From Puccinellia tenuiflora (lineage: Eukaryota > Streptophyta > Magnoliopsida > Poales > Poaceae), in contig QRDG01001518.1 in the NCBI GenBank assembly GCA_012064385.1, positions 124,001 to 188,000 on the forward strand: a stretch of DNA of 64,000 nucleotides. The letters are read 5' to 3'. Positions 43,743 to 58,020 of the stretch are shown here, one piece after another. The stretch's first letter is position 1. Every line of letters begins with the position of its first letter. The position numbers were made by a program, and so were the translations under genes. The notes below the pieces were generated by a model. It had not been told where the DNA came from. It saw nothing but the letters and a program-made list of their open reading frames with translations, and did not search any database.

Positions 43743-46533
43743 ATGCGTGCCGGCGGCTGCGCGGTTCAGCAGGCGCTGGCGGTGGAGGCGGCGTCCGTGG
43801 TGAGGCAGGCGGTGACACTGGCGCGGCGGCGCGGCCACGCGCAGGTCACCCCGCTCCACGTCGCCACCGCCATGCTCCTCCACCCGGCGCCGGCGGGGGT
43901 CCTCCGCGCAGCCTGCCTCCGCTCCCACTCTCACCCTCTCCAGTGCAAGGCCCTCGAGCTATGCTTCAACGTGGCGCTGAACCGCCTCCCCACCGCCTCC
44001 GGCCCCGCCGCCACCATGTACCACCACCACCGCCTCGGCGGCGCTCCCCCCGCGCTGTCCAACGCGCTCGTCGCCGCGTTCAAGCGCGCGCAGGCACACC
44101 AGCGCCGCGGGGGCGCCGGGGACGGTATCCAGCAGACAGCAGCGCCGGTGCTCGCTGCGAAGGTTGAGCTGGAGCAGCTCATCGTCTCCATCCTCGACGA
44201 CCCGAGCGTGAGCCGGGTCATGCGCGAGGCCGGTTTCTCAAGCTCTCAGGTCAAGGCCAACGTGGAGAAGGCTGTCTCCTCGTCGTCACCGTCCGGGGCG
44301 AACACCACCACAACGAGCTCTACGAAGGAGTCAAGGGGCAAGTCGGCCTCCAACGACGACGCCATGCGCGTGTTCGACTACATGGCGAGCGGTGCGCAGC
44401 GGTGCTTGGTGATCGTCGGCGAGGGGGCCGAGGCGGCGGTGAAGGCGGTTATGGACAGGGTGAGCAAGGGGGATCTCCCGTACCATCACTACGAGCGCCT
44501 GAAGAGCGTCCAGTTCGTGCCCCTCTCCATCGCTTCGTTCCGGGGTATGGCGAAGGAGGAGGTGGAGGCCAAGGCCGGCGAGCTGCACGCGCTCGTGCGC
44601 GAGGCACGCGCCGCCGAGAAGGGCGTCGTGCTCGTCCTCGAGGACCTCGCCTACGCCGCCGAGGCCTGGCAGACGAGAAGAGGCGCGACGAACGTGCACG
44701 GCGGGCAGTCACAGAATTACTGCCCTGTGGAACACGCCGTCATGGAGGTGAGCGGCTTGGTGTCCGGCGACTCTGGCTCCGGCGGCGGAAGGTTCTGGCT
44801 GCTAGGCTTTGCGAGCAGCATGGTGTTCATGAGGTGCAGGGTCGGGAAGCCGTCTCTGGAGGCCGTCTGGGGGATCCACCCTGTCGTCGTGCCCGACGGC
44901 GGCGGGCTCGTGTTAAGCCTTAGGTCCACCAGGTACGTGTTCGATCATCGCCTCGTGGTAATATTGCATCCGTTTGTTTTATGAAATTAAAGGCTGTTAA
45001 GTCCTGATTAACACATATTCTGTTGTTGTTGATGATGATCATTCATATCTAATAAACAGTTTCTCTGTTCTTAGTGAGGCGCAGGCTAGCCAGCAAGAAA
45101 GAAGATCCATAACGGGATGGCCCATGGTCAACAGCGGGGCCGTTGCCGGCGAAAGCCAACTCACCTGCTGCACCAGGACACCGTCGCCGGAGCCGAGCAT
45201 ACCGTCGTGGCTTCGCCGGTACCATGACCCATATCACACCACACCGGCGACCAGTGGCAGCAATCAGGTACTACATGAACGCAGTACTGTACTGTACAAA
45301 TTAGCATGCCAGCATAAATAAAAGTTGCGAGGGAATCTTTCCGTAACTAATTAAGCATCTGTGTACAGGTGCAGTTGCAAGATATATGGAACCCCACGCG
45401 CAATGGGTCAGCCACGCACCACCACACGTCGGAGCTCACGTTGAGCTTCACCTCACCGACATCTCCGGCGGCTTCTTCTCTCTCGGGCTACACCCACCAC
45501 GGGTACAACAACACCAACCCGATGATGATGACCTCGTCCAAACCATGGCATCTCCAGCCAAGTCAAGCGTGGCCGCCGAACCATGACGGCCTGGCGATAA
45601 TGGCGGAGGCACAACTGCATTATCATCATCAGCCGCATCCTACAACAAACCCTAGTCCAGAATCCATCTCGGTGCAGTCCAACTCCAACTCATCCGGCGG
45701 CCGCGGCACGGCGGCAGTGGCGCCCACCAAAATTCTCGGAGCTCACGGCACAAAACCTCAAGATCCTGTGCAGTACGCTCGAGGACAGCGTCCCGCGGCA
45801 CATTAGGGACATGGCGCCGGGCGTCGCGAGCGCCGTGCTCCGGTGCCGGTCCGGGATGGCAAGACGGAGAGAGACGCTGACGCCTAGCTCGGCGACGTGG
45901 ATGCTCTTCCAAGGGAGCGACGGCGATGGAAAGAAGGCCATGGCTCTCGAGCTCGCGAAGCTCGTCTTTGGTTCCTACAATGACTTTGCCTCCATCTCAT
46001 CAGCCGGTTACACCCCGACGCACTCCGGTTCGAGCTCCGGCGAGTTTGCCGTCAAGAGGCCAAGATCTCCGCACAACGAGGATGGCCACGGGCAAAGGTT
46101 CTACGAAGTGATACGTGAGAACCCTCACCGGGTGGTAATGATCGACGACATTGAGGAATTGGACCATGGTTCGGAAATCGGCATCAAGAAAGCGATTGAA
46201 AGTGGGAGGATGAGGGGTTGCAACGGCAATGAGATCACTCTGGAGGATGCCATCGTAGTGTTGAGCTGCGAAGCATTGGACTCGAGGTCTAGGGCTCCCT
46301 CCCCTAGGGTCAAGGAGAGGGTCAGCATCAATGACGACGGCGGCGAGGAACACAGTGGAGTTGACAAGGAGAAGGTGAAGCCGCCGTGTTTTAGCCTGGA
46401 TTTGAACGCGTGCGCGGCAGACGATGATGGGGAAAGAGATGATGAGGAAGAGAGATTTGTTGATGATGTGGAGATCAGTGATGTTGTGGATGGTGTTTTC
46501 TTCTTCCGACTAGCGAAAGATTTGTCACGCTAG
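43743..46533 (+). pseudogene. SMXL: SMAX1-LIKE protein, SMXL3/4/5 type; three exons with a frameshift in exon 3
   Basis: SMXL proteins are ClpB-related nuclear repressors; the SMXL3/4/5 clade promotes phloem formation. Exons are 43743-44932, 45075-45267 and 45369-46533, with GT-AG borders and consistent phases. Exon 1 holds the double Clp-N domain starting MRAGGCAVQQALAVEAASVV and ARRRGHAQVTPLHVATAML, then a degenerate P-loop (IVGEGAEAAVKAV) and LVLEDLAYAAEAW. Exon 3 holds TWMLFQGSDGDGKKAM, VVMIDDIEELD and the EAR repression motif FSLDLN near the C-terminus. No RGKT degradation motif is visible, as expected for this clade. An AAAA at 45729-45732 has one A too many: the upstream frame ends at 45806 (606 residues), while KFSELTAQNLKIL resumes in the +1 frame. 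Corrected length is about 848. The extra base could be a true mutation or a sequencing error. Confidence 0.88.
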
Positions 46534-47592
46534 CTAGCTTGATTGCTTCTCATTTTCTACTAGCAAACTAATTAACCTAGAGTGGTTGATTCTTCTTTTT
46601 CATAGACTTAGACTTCTAGACATCATCCCATTCCCATGCATGCACAAGGAACAAAAATATGTATATTGCCGTTTGGTCTTGAATTGTGGCTCTGTGTAAG
46701 TACAGATTTTCGTGTTTCGTTTAATTTTTTCAATTTGGAACAAATAAGGTAGCATTTTTTCTTCTGGATTTGTCAAAATGTTTCTTATAAGTTCATACAT
46801 TTTTTTTTCGATAAATGTAAGTTCATACATAGAATTCTGAACTCATATATCCTCCTAAGTGGTGACTACTATCATTTCCTTTTTTTTGTCATGTCCGTTA
46901 TGACTTTGTTTTGGACAGAAGGCTTGAAAGAGCCCGCTTTAAATCAATAAACTTCTCACCCGGTAAGTATACAAGGTACTGACCACATAAGTTTGAACAA
47001 GTTTAAAAGAAAAAGGCAATGGACCAAAATGGTCGGTAGTCGCTAGAATACATGGACAAGTCCTTGAGTGACCACTGCGCTATAAGGGCAGGTTTGGATA
47101 TTTCAAGCAAGAATGAATCAGCGCCCCTAAACTGTTCAACCGATATTTCAAGCAAGAACACCATGACGCGCCGCCAGCAAATGAACATCTTAAACAAGCT
47201 GAAGATCGCAATTGAACGAAATAACACCAGGGCATGAGCACCAATGTCGATGAGGTAATTGGATGGTATATGTGAAGAGTCAGCTCGAATGCCACCAAAC
47301 CATTTTCCTGGGGAACCCTCCCCCCATCACCCAGGCGAGGGCGTCGCCCTACAGTAGACAACCATGTAAATGGTGCCGGAGAAACAAAGTAGTGCCAAGA
47401 CCCGTCGAGCAACACCAATACAAGACCCTCACGACCCATCACAATGCAGCTAACGCCACGAACACGCCACATCACCCCCAGAACCCCCATGTTACCGGTG
47501 ATGGAGCTAGATTGGTCGTGGAACCTGGGTAGGGAACATAGGAACTAAGCTAGCTAAGTTTTTGCTCAAATTCCAGTTGAAAGAACAAACTA
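46534..47592. other. 3' flank of the SMXL gene
   Basis: AT-rich 3' flank. 47050-47530 is more mixed, with no supported gene. No clear polyadenylation signal was singled out. Confidence 0.4.
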
Positions 47593-49804
47593 TGCTGGAT
47601 GCCGCCGAGAGGGGGGGGGGGGGGTGAATAGGCGATTAAAACTTTTCCGGTTTAAGGCTTGATAATTGCGGAATAAAACTATGTGTTTAAATTAACAAGC
47701 CAACAACCTAATATACTAGGTTCACCTATGTGCACCAACAACTTATGCTAAGCAAGGCAAGCAACAAGGTGATAGCAAGATATAAAACTTCAAGCACAAA
47801 GGCTATCACAATGTAAATTGCATAAGTAAATACCTCGGGTAAAGAAATAACCGAGGCACGCGGAGACGAGGATGTATTCCCGAGTTCCTCCTTGTTAAGT
47901 GAGTACGTCTTATTGGAGGGGTGTGAGCTCGCCACAAGAGGCCTACTCAAGATGCCACAAAGGTCTCACCCTATTCTCCGATGAACCTCATCCAAGGGTT
48001 TGGTTCACCTTCCACTATCGGAATCCTTCAAGGCGGAATCCGGAGCCTTTACAACGATCTTGGGGCACACACCCACAACTCAATCGGGGGCTCCCAAACC
48101 TTGCCCGAAGCTTCACAACTCGAAGGCTTCGCGACACACCAACCGTCTAGGGTACACAATGCACCCAAGAGGCACAAACTCTTGGGAACACAATGCACCC
48201 AAGAGTAACAAGCTTCTCAACCTTCAACTTCCACGAATCTTCGTGGGGAGAGCAAACCGATGCAACTAATGCAAGAGCACAAGTGCTCAGATCCTTCACT
48301 CCCAAATCCCACCAACAACAACTAATGCTTGTGGGGGGAGAAGAGAGGAAGAACTAAGAAGAACTCAACAAATGAATCCCAAGATCTAGATCCAAAGGGT
48401 TCCCCTCACTTAGAGGAGAGATTGTTTGGTGAAAATGTAGATCTAGATCTCCTCTCTTGAATCCCTAAATCTGGGCAAGAATCATTGGAGGGATAGAGAG
48501 AAACCCAAGCTTTTTCAAGGTCAAACAATGGAGGAGAGAGGAAAAGAATGGGCTCAAGAGTTTAGAGAACCATTGGGGAAGAAAGCCCCTTTAAATAGGT
48601 TCCCAAGAAATCTGGCCGTTGGGCTCAGATTCGCGTACCGGCCCAAAGGGCGGTACTACTGCCCTACACAAAACTGCCCACCAACGGCTAGCTGCGAAAA
48701 CCCGCGAGGCCGGAACTTTCGGGAAATGGGTCGGTACTTCCGGGCCAACGTCCGCCGGAGACAGAAGCGTCCCGGAACAGGCGGAAGTAGCCCCGGAAGT
48801 GGGCCCGGCACTGGGCACCGGTACTTCCGGAAAAAGGCCTGGTAGTACCGATTGACCCGGTACTACCGGAAGAACTTCCGGGCCACTTCCGGAAAAAGAC
48901 AGAAGCTAAAAAACTTAAGCGGAAGTGGCCTCGGTACTAGGCCCGGTACTACCGGATAGTACCCCGGTACTACCAGTTACTGGAAAACAACATAACCAGA
49001 AACTGAATAACTTTCGCAAGGAAACTCCGATCGAGGTGAATCCAATTTTGTTGGAAAGAGGATGACAAGAGCTACCCTACAAAAAGTGAAAATATTGCAA
49101 ACAAGCAAGGGAGATTTTTCTAATAAATGGAAGAGTGAAACCTTCCATAAGGACGAACCGACAAAATCTCCAAAACCGAAAACGCAATAGAAGACGCATA
49201 TGAAAACCGTTTTCGGTGAACTTAGCCTTGTCATGACAAGCACGACAAGCACCAAGACCAAACCATGATAAGAGCCAAATAAGAACCAATAAAGATGATT
49301 GCAAGGATGCAAAGGTTTGAGCTCTCCACGAACGATACGATCAAGATACTCGGTCGAGAGCCCCTCTTGATAGTACGGCTATCTATCCTATAACCCGGCC
49401 TCTCCACTAACAACATGAGACCGGTAAAATAGAAACCCTATCAAGATCATACCTTTGCCTTGCGCATAAACCACTTGATCTAGAAGATGATGATCTTTAA
49501 TGTCTTCTCAAGTGGGACCACCTTTCTTGATTGCGCTCCGCTTGGTGAAGACTCGCTAATAGCTCTCCCATACACCAATATGGGAGAGGCACTCTTCGGC
49601 ATATCTTCACTTGGACTTGTGTGTTGATCAACCCACACTTAGTCTTGATCAACATATAATCTTCTTCTTTTATCCTTGACTCCAACATATGGAGATCAAG
49701 CATGCTAATGGACCAACCTACAAGTATAGCTCAAAGCACACATTAGTCCATAGAGATTGTCATTAATTACCAAAACCACACATGGGGGCAACCATGCACT
49801 TTCA
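47593..49804 (-). mobile_element. LTR-like retroelement remnant
   Basis: The segment starts TGCTGGATGCCGCCGAGAG followed by a run of 14 G (47611-47624) and GTGAATAGGCG, and ends CCATGCACTTTCA. Such GAGGGGGGGTGAATAGG wording is common at Triticeae LTR ends. Minus orientation is guessed from similar elements. The flanks (AACTA and CCAGT) do not match, so no target duplication supports the borders. It contains a cluster of CGGTACTACCGG palindromes at 48640-48985. No coding domain. Confidence 0.4.
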
Positions 49805-50442
49805 CCAGTGGAGCATTCTTAGCTGAGCCCGGAAAACTGCCCGGGGTATCCGGGAGTTGGCTTCGACACTACACTTACCCAAGGCCACGCCTCCAAGGAG
49901 GAAGATGACACAAAGGAACCATCGAAGCCTGACTAGAGCCTTGTGTTTTCTTCCGGGAATTTAGGATGGAGGGATGAAATGGGAATGAGAGAACCTTGAC
50001 GACACATTTGGGAAGGGGAACGACAAGGAAGTGTCCTCACCATCATTGTCGATAAGATGATCAAGGCTTTCCCTATTTCCTGCATCCCACCGCCTAGTTC
50101 TTTGTCGCAACTAGAGGGTCGATGAAGATGAATTGCTGTTGTATCAGGGCATGGTCTCGAAGAGCTAGTGGTTGCCAACAGAGTCACCAATCACCACAGC
50201 CGCATTCGCATTCCTCTGCCACCCGAGAAGCAATGGAGAGCAGGTACCGTACAAACCACTTCCACCCACAAAATAGGTTAGTGTCGTTCACCTACCCAGG
50301 TTCAAGACCCTGGCATTTGAAAGCCACCAACCAAGGCCACCATTGGCGGCACCACAACCAACACAGGCCTCTAGGGATGGCCAGATCCAGAAGGGAAACA
50401 CCACCCGAATCCACGATGGGGATTATGCCACCGTAGTTGTCG
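49805..50442. other. Unassigned DNA
   Basis: Moderately GC-rich, non-coding as far as can be judged. It leads into the 91-bp duplication. Confidence 0.35.
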
Positions 50443-50624
50443 CCCTAGGGAGGAGGGATGCAGAGGAGTGGGGGCATGCACTAAGCGGTGCCATCGACAA
50501 CAGCGAGCGCAGAACCAGCATGGAAGACATCGTCCCTAGGGAGGAGGGATGCAGAGGAGTGGGGGCATGTACTAAGCGGTGCCATCGACAACAGCGAGCG
50601 CAGAACCAGCATGGAAGACATCGT
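50443..50624. repeat. 91-bp tandem duplication
   Basis: Two head-to-tail copies at 50443-50533 and 50534-50624 start CCCTAGGGAGGAGGGATGC. They differ at one base (GGGGCATGCACT versus GGGGCATGTACT). Confidence 0.92.
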
Positions 50625-53659
<3,035 letters not shown>

Positions 53660-53942
53660 GTGAAAATGCACAAAACTGACCACGTGGACAAACTTTAGCA
53701 CAAACTGAACCTTTTCGATTTTTTTTTCAAAACTAACTTTTTTGGTAGCGCCATACATCATGGTGCTACTCTGAACATGGCAACCCCCCAGCCTGGGGCG
53801 CTACCCTCCCTTCCAGCGTGGCAAAGCTGGACCCGATATCGTTTAGGTAGCGCGCCAGCCTGGGGCGCTACCCTCTTGACAGTAGCGCTGGCGCTACCCT
53901 ATTGACAGTAGTGTCGGCGCTGGTGGCACTACCCTCTTGAAG
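53660..53942 (+). repeat. Left terminal inverted repeat of the MULE
   Basis: Matches the inverted right end over AAAACTGACCACGTGGACAA and TTTTTTGGTAGCGCCATACA, then shares GTAGCGCC/GGCGCTAC words in alternating orientation. Confidence 0.75.
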
Positions 53943-55295
53943 CGTTATGTGGCTGGGACCGTGGGTGGGTCGCCAATCACGCGACCCCACAACCACTTGT
54001 CTTTCTTCTCCGAGCCCAAGCTGCATTCTCTCTCCCTCTCACTTCCCCAACTCAATCCACACTCAAATCCCTCCATTTTGGGTGCATTTCTTCGTGGATT
54101 TCGGCCTCCCTTGGTCCAAAGAGGTACTCTCCCCCATCCTTGACGTTCTTGGTTAATTCAAATCTTGCATTTTGGTGGCATTTGTCTAGATCTAGGAAAC
54201 TCTAAAAATTGGATATGAGGCTAAATGTATGGTTATTCTTTTGTTATATTGGTCAGTGCTTGTGTGTATAACGTCTATGGAGTATTGTGCTTATGATTTG
54301 TAGGTTAGGGTTAGGATTTTTGTTACATCTAGTTAATGGGTTAGATTTATTTAGGGTTAGAGGTTAATTGCTAGTTTTGAACTTAGCATTAGTAGGATAG
54401 ATCATGTTATTGGATTTGTTTTAAATGCACAGCTTAGTGTATTATATTTATTTTTGCATTTGGGTTGTCATAATTATTTTTTAGATGGAGAGACTTGTTA
54501 GTGTTCATCATGTGGACAAGGAAGCATTTTTGAAAGGCAATGTCGAGCATGACCCGGAGGAAATTGTGGTGGTGTTTGACCGTAGTCCTAACTATGTAGA
54601 GGTTGGGGAAAAAGTTAGGATTGCATTGAATTGGATGGACCCAAATGATGTAGTTGAATAGGAGGGAAGGCATGGTGTTAGGTTCGAAATGCACTCTCGT
54701 TGGAAGACCATGTCTCTCAACTCCGAGTCGTGTTGGAGTCTATACAAGGAGATGGTGGCGGGATCTCAAGATAAGGCACTCGAGTTATTTGCCACAAAGA
54801 AGGTTGATTCTCGGGTGCACTTTCATTTGGACCGGTGTGCCTCCCATGAAGTGCATGCCACAACGTCGAGTCCACCTCGCATGTCCCAAAATTAAATGAG
54901 CCAACCTACAATTACCCAACATGAAGCTAATCAAACTCCAAGTCCAATTCGAAATGGCCATTATCAAGCATCGAAAGAGGAGATTGATGAGTATGAAGGC
55001 GATGAGTGTGAGGTTGACTTCATAACAATGATGTTGGTGATGTGGGGGCATATTGTGTGCTACAGGACATGGACCATGACATCCCTTATACCCGATGCTA
55101 TGCATGGGACTCGGAGGATGATGGTCCCGAGGAAATTGTTGATGAGGATGGGTTCACGGCTAAAGAAGAGGAACTTTTCAAGAAGGTGGTTGGCCGGGAT
55201 CATCGGACATCATTGTTCCATGATCTTAGTCTCGCGCATAAAGACATGGTTGATGGTGGCACGAGTAAATTGCTTGGACGAAGGCCAACTTTGAA

Positions 55296-55436
55296 GAAGG
55301 ATATGGATCCAACAAAGTATGGGACTGGTGACGGAGTGAAGTTTGAAAGCTTCTTGGAATTGAAGACATGGCTTAAGGAGTACGCGGTTAAGTATTATTG
55401 ACTGTTCTAGGTGGTTCACTCCGACGTCAACAAGCA
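55296..55436 (+). repeat. 141-bp direct repeat, left copy
   Basis: Pairs with 56932-57072 at an offset of 1636, with 4 mismatches. It covers MULE coding sequence on both sides of a CACTA fragment. Confidence 0.92.
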
Positions 55437-56931
55437 CTAGCAGGAAAAGGCTTATAGGTAAGCCAAGTAGCCGTGGCGCACCACGCATGGCCTGCGCCAC
55501 GGCTGATTATACGTGGTGCACGACATCATTCTGCGCCACGGGTAACCACATAGCCGTGGCGCACGTCCCAGACTGCTGCGCCACGGCTAAGCTGGTCCTT
55601 GGCCGGCGGTCCTGTGCACATGTATGCGTGGTGCGCCGGAATCATGTGCGCCACGGCTACGGAAATAGTCGTGGCGCAGGGGCCAGAACGTGCGCCACGG
55701 CTAAGTGTGGGACCCGGTGCCACTTTCTGTGGCCACTTAGCCGTGGCGCACCGCACATGGCGTGTGCCACGGCTAAGTGAGGGTCCCAGCTGAACCTTTT
55801 TGGCGCCACTTTATCCCCCACATAGCCGTGGCACAGGGCATGTGGGTGCGCCACGGCTAATGTATAGTGGTGGCGCAGCCCGTTTTGGTGCGCCACGGCT
55901 AATTGGCTGCACTTTTTACCTTTTTGGCTGCACCACCACCACCCCCCCCCCCCTTTTCTCCTCTCCTCTTCTTCCCCCAAACATTTTCAGATCTGCTCGC
56001 CCCTTCCTCCTCCCCCACCTCATTTCCTTCTCTCTCTCTTCACATATTTTGCCACCTAAATCTACTTATTTTCTTCATATATATGTGAGGAAACATCTCC
56101 CACACCTCGTGCTCGATCTTCCTCCTCCGGGCGCTCTCTCTTTCGACGTCTCTCGCCTCTTCGTTAGAAGGTAAGTGTATGTGATGGATAAGAAGGTTGT
56201 ATGTTATGGATGAGAAGGTTGTGATGTGTGTGGTTGTATGCATGTGATCGATGAGAATTGGTTGCATGTGATGTGTGTGTGGTTGAATGTGATGAATCTA
56301 CATGATGAAGAAGGTTGTGATGCGCCGGCGTGTGTTTGCATATGTGTATGCCATGATCGAAATGCTGAGTTGCCGATGTTTTCGCCGAAATATAGATTCA
56401 TTTCCATTTCGTCGAATTTTCCAGCACTCCTAGGGGCCAAAAATTAGCAAAGGGTCATGTCGAATTTTTTCGTGAAATATTTTGTTTCTAATATAATTTT
56501 TTTGTTCTATATGTAGAGCGTAGGCGACAATGGTCATCATGATGAGCGAAAATATTGTTTCTAGATAAAACAACGACACCAGGATAAAGTGTCTGTGTCG
56601 AACATGCAAACTGCACCGTGCTCGATCCCTTTTCCGGCACATTGCAGGAGCATCTGCTCAGGAAAGGTTTTATGGATGACTTCACTTACGAGGATGATGA
56701 TGAGGACGTCCATGGGGGCGCGGAGGGAAATGATCAGAAAGACGAAGAGGCGCCTCCCGATTATGATGTCGAAGAATATGTCGGGCATGATGATGAAGAA
56801 GAAGCCGACGTAAATGGTGGAGAAGACGCGGGCACGCCGACGCTGCTAACTTCAGTCGTGCGGGACCCTCATGTGCAAGAATTGCTTCTCAGAAAGTCGA
56901 GTAACGCTGCTAGAGAGAAGGCTAAGCTGAC
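55435..56931 (+). mobile_element. CACTA fragment (left end only) inside the MULE transposase
   Basis: It begins CACTAGCAGGAAAAGGC at 55435. A subterminal zone (55466-55900) has about 16 copies of GCCGTGGCGCA or its complement, then a leader-like CT-rich region with a putative exon border GAAG|GTAAGT near 56170. From 56618 comes the start of a CACTA transposase-associated domain (GTLQEHLLRKGFMDDFTYED, acidic region, LLRKSSNAAREKAKL). The right end is missing; at 56932 the sequence passes straight into a second copy of MULE DNA. Confidence 0.8.
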
Positions 56932-57046
56932 GAAGGATATGGATCCAACAAAGTATGGGACTGGTGACAGAGTGAAGTTTGAAAGCTTCTTGGAATTGAA
57001 GACATGGCTTAAGGAGTACGCGATTAAGTATTATCGACTGTTCTAG
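56618..57046 (+). pseudogene. Chimeric frame: CACTA transposase N-terminal piece joined to MULE transposase piece
   Basis: A 142-codon open frame runs from the CACTA transposase-associated region (EHLLRKGFMDDF, acidic DDDEDVHGGAEG, REKAKL) straight into MULE sequence (TKDMDPTKYGTG, FESFLELKTWLKEYAIKYY) and stops at 57044-57046. The junction is at about 56932. The fusion is in frame by chance or by repair; no promoter evidence shows that it is expressed. Confidence 0.6.
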
Positions 57047-57072
57047 GTGGTTCACTCCAACGTCAACAAGCA
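56932..57072 (+). repeat. 141-bp direct repeat, right copy
   Basis: Second copy of 55296-55436. MULE coding sequence continues directly after it. Confidence 0.92.
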
Positions 57073-57830
57073 TTACACGGTTAAATGTGAGGAGGAAGGG
57101 TGTCCATGGATTGTGTGTGCAAGACCATCAAAAGGGGGGCCTAATTGGGAGATCAAAAGTTGTGTGTCGACTCACATGTGTAATGGCAAGGACGTCGCTG
57201 TCGAGGGTGTTGAGGATAATCACTGACAACTCACCTTCAAGTTCATCGTCTATAGACTTTCCAATACCATAAAAGCACTCCCAACTTTTACCATTAATGG
57301 TATCATAGATATGGTGCAAGGCCTCTTCGGTTACACGGTGAAGTACGGGAAGGCATGGAAGGCTAAGCAAGCCGCATTCAAGATGTTTTATGGTGATTGG
57401 GGAGAAGCATACAACCGACTCCCTAGGTTGTTGGGAGTGATGGCGGCTACAAACCCAGGCATGTATTAGGTGGTGGAGCCCTTTGGCACTGAGACTAGGA
57501 TTTACAAGGATGCACTCGTCCAGGTAATTGGTTGTGCATTTTGGGCTTTTGGGTAATGCATAAGGGTATTTAAGCATTGTTGGCCGGTTTCCGTGGATGG
57601 CACATTCTTGACCGGTCAGTTCAAGGGAACACTCTTGGTTGCAATAGCTCATGATGCCAACGACCGGTTGTTGCCTTTGGCTTTTGCTTTGGTTACAGTG
57701 GAGAACAATGATAACTGAGAGTGGTTCATGAATCTGGTGAGAACCAAGTGCTTTTGAGCCTCAAAGAGAGGTTTGTGTCATCTCGGACCGCCACCAAGGC
57801 ATAGTCAACGAGGTGGAGATTGATAATCCA

Positions 57831-58020
57831 GGCCATGCTCTCCGATGTGGACCACGTTTTTCTTCGCCTCATTCAAACGTGCATTCCATTTATCGATGTA
57901 ATGGGAATGATATAAAGACCAATTCTTCACCTTCTTCTAATATTTTCACTCCATTCTACACATTAACAATATGCAATATTAGTATCATCAAAGATATATA
58001 GTACCATGCCAAAGACATAA
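57831..58020. other. Interval between the convergent transposase and PMD genes
   Basis: Short AT-rich spacer with decayed coding ends. No separate feature seen. Confidence 0.4.

Larger units (their letters stand above)
54485..57830 (+). pseudogene. MULE (MURA/MuDR-type) transposase, broken
   Basis: The gene starts after an acceptor TTTTTTAG with MERLVSVHHVDKEAFLKG, the N-terminal domain seen in Triticeae MULEs. A TAG interrupts after PNDVVE (54659-54661), and the frame continues EGRHGVRFEMHSRWKTM. An acidic middle and the MuDR zone follow (GRDHRTSLFHDLSLAHKDMV; FESFLELKTWLKEYAVKYY, 55340-55400). A CACTA fragment plus a 141-bp repeat separate this from CEEEGCPWIVCARPSKGGPN (57087 on), GYTVKYGKAWKAKQAAFKM, and the transposase core VDGTFLTGQFKGTLLVAIAH with LPLAFALVTVEN (57590-57710). 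Several stops lie between these blocks. DDE-type catalysis is known for the family. This copy cannot make a full protein. Confidence 0.85.

Noticed and set aside
44331..44712. Minus-strand frames across SMXL exon 1
   Set aside because: Shadows of the GC-rich coding exon.
55487..55793. Cys/Ala/Thr-rich frames (CATADYTWCTTSFCATGNH)
   Set aside because: Products of the GCCGTGGCGCA subterminal repeats of the CACTA fragment.
57128..57652. 174-codon minus frame
   Set aside because: Antisense shadow of the decayed MULE transposase, whose sense blocks are recognisable.
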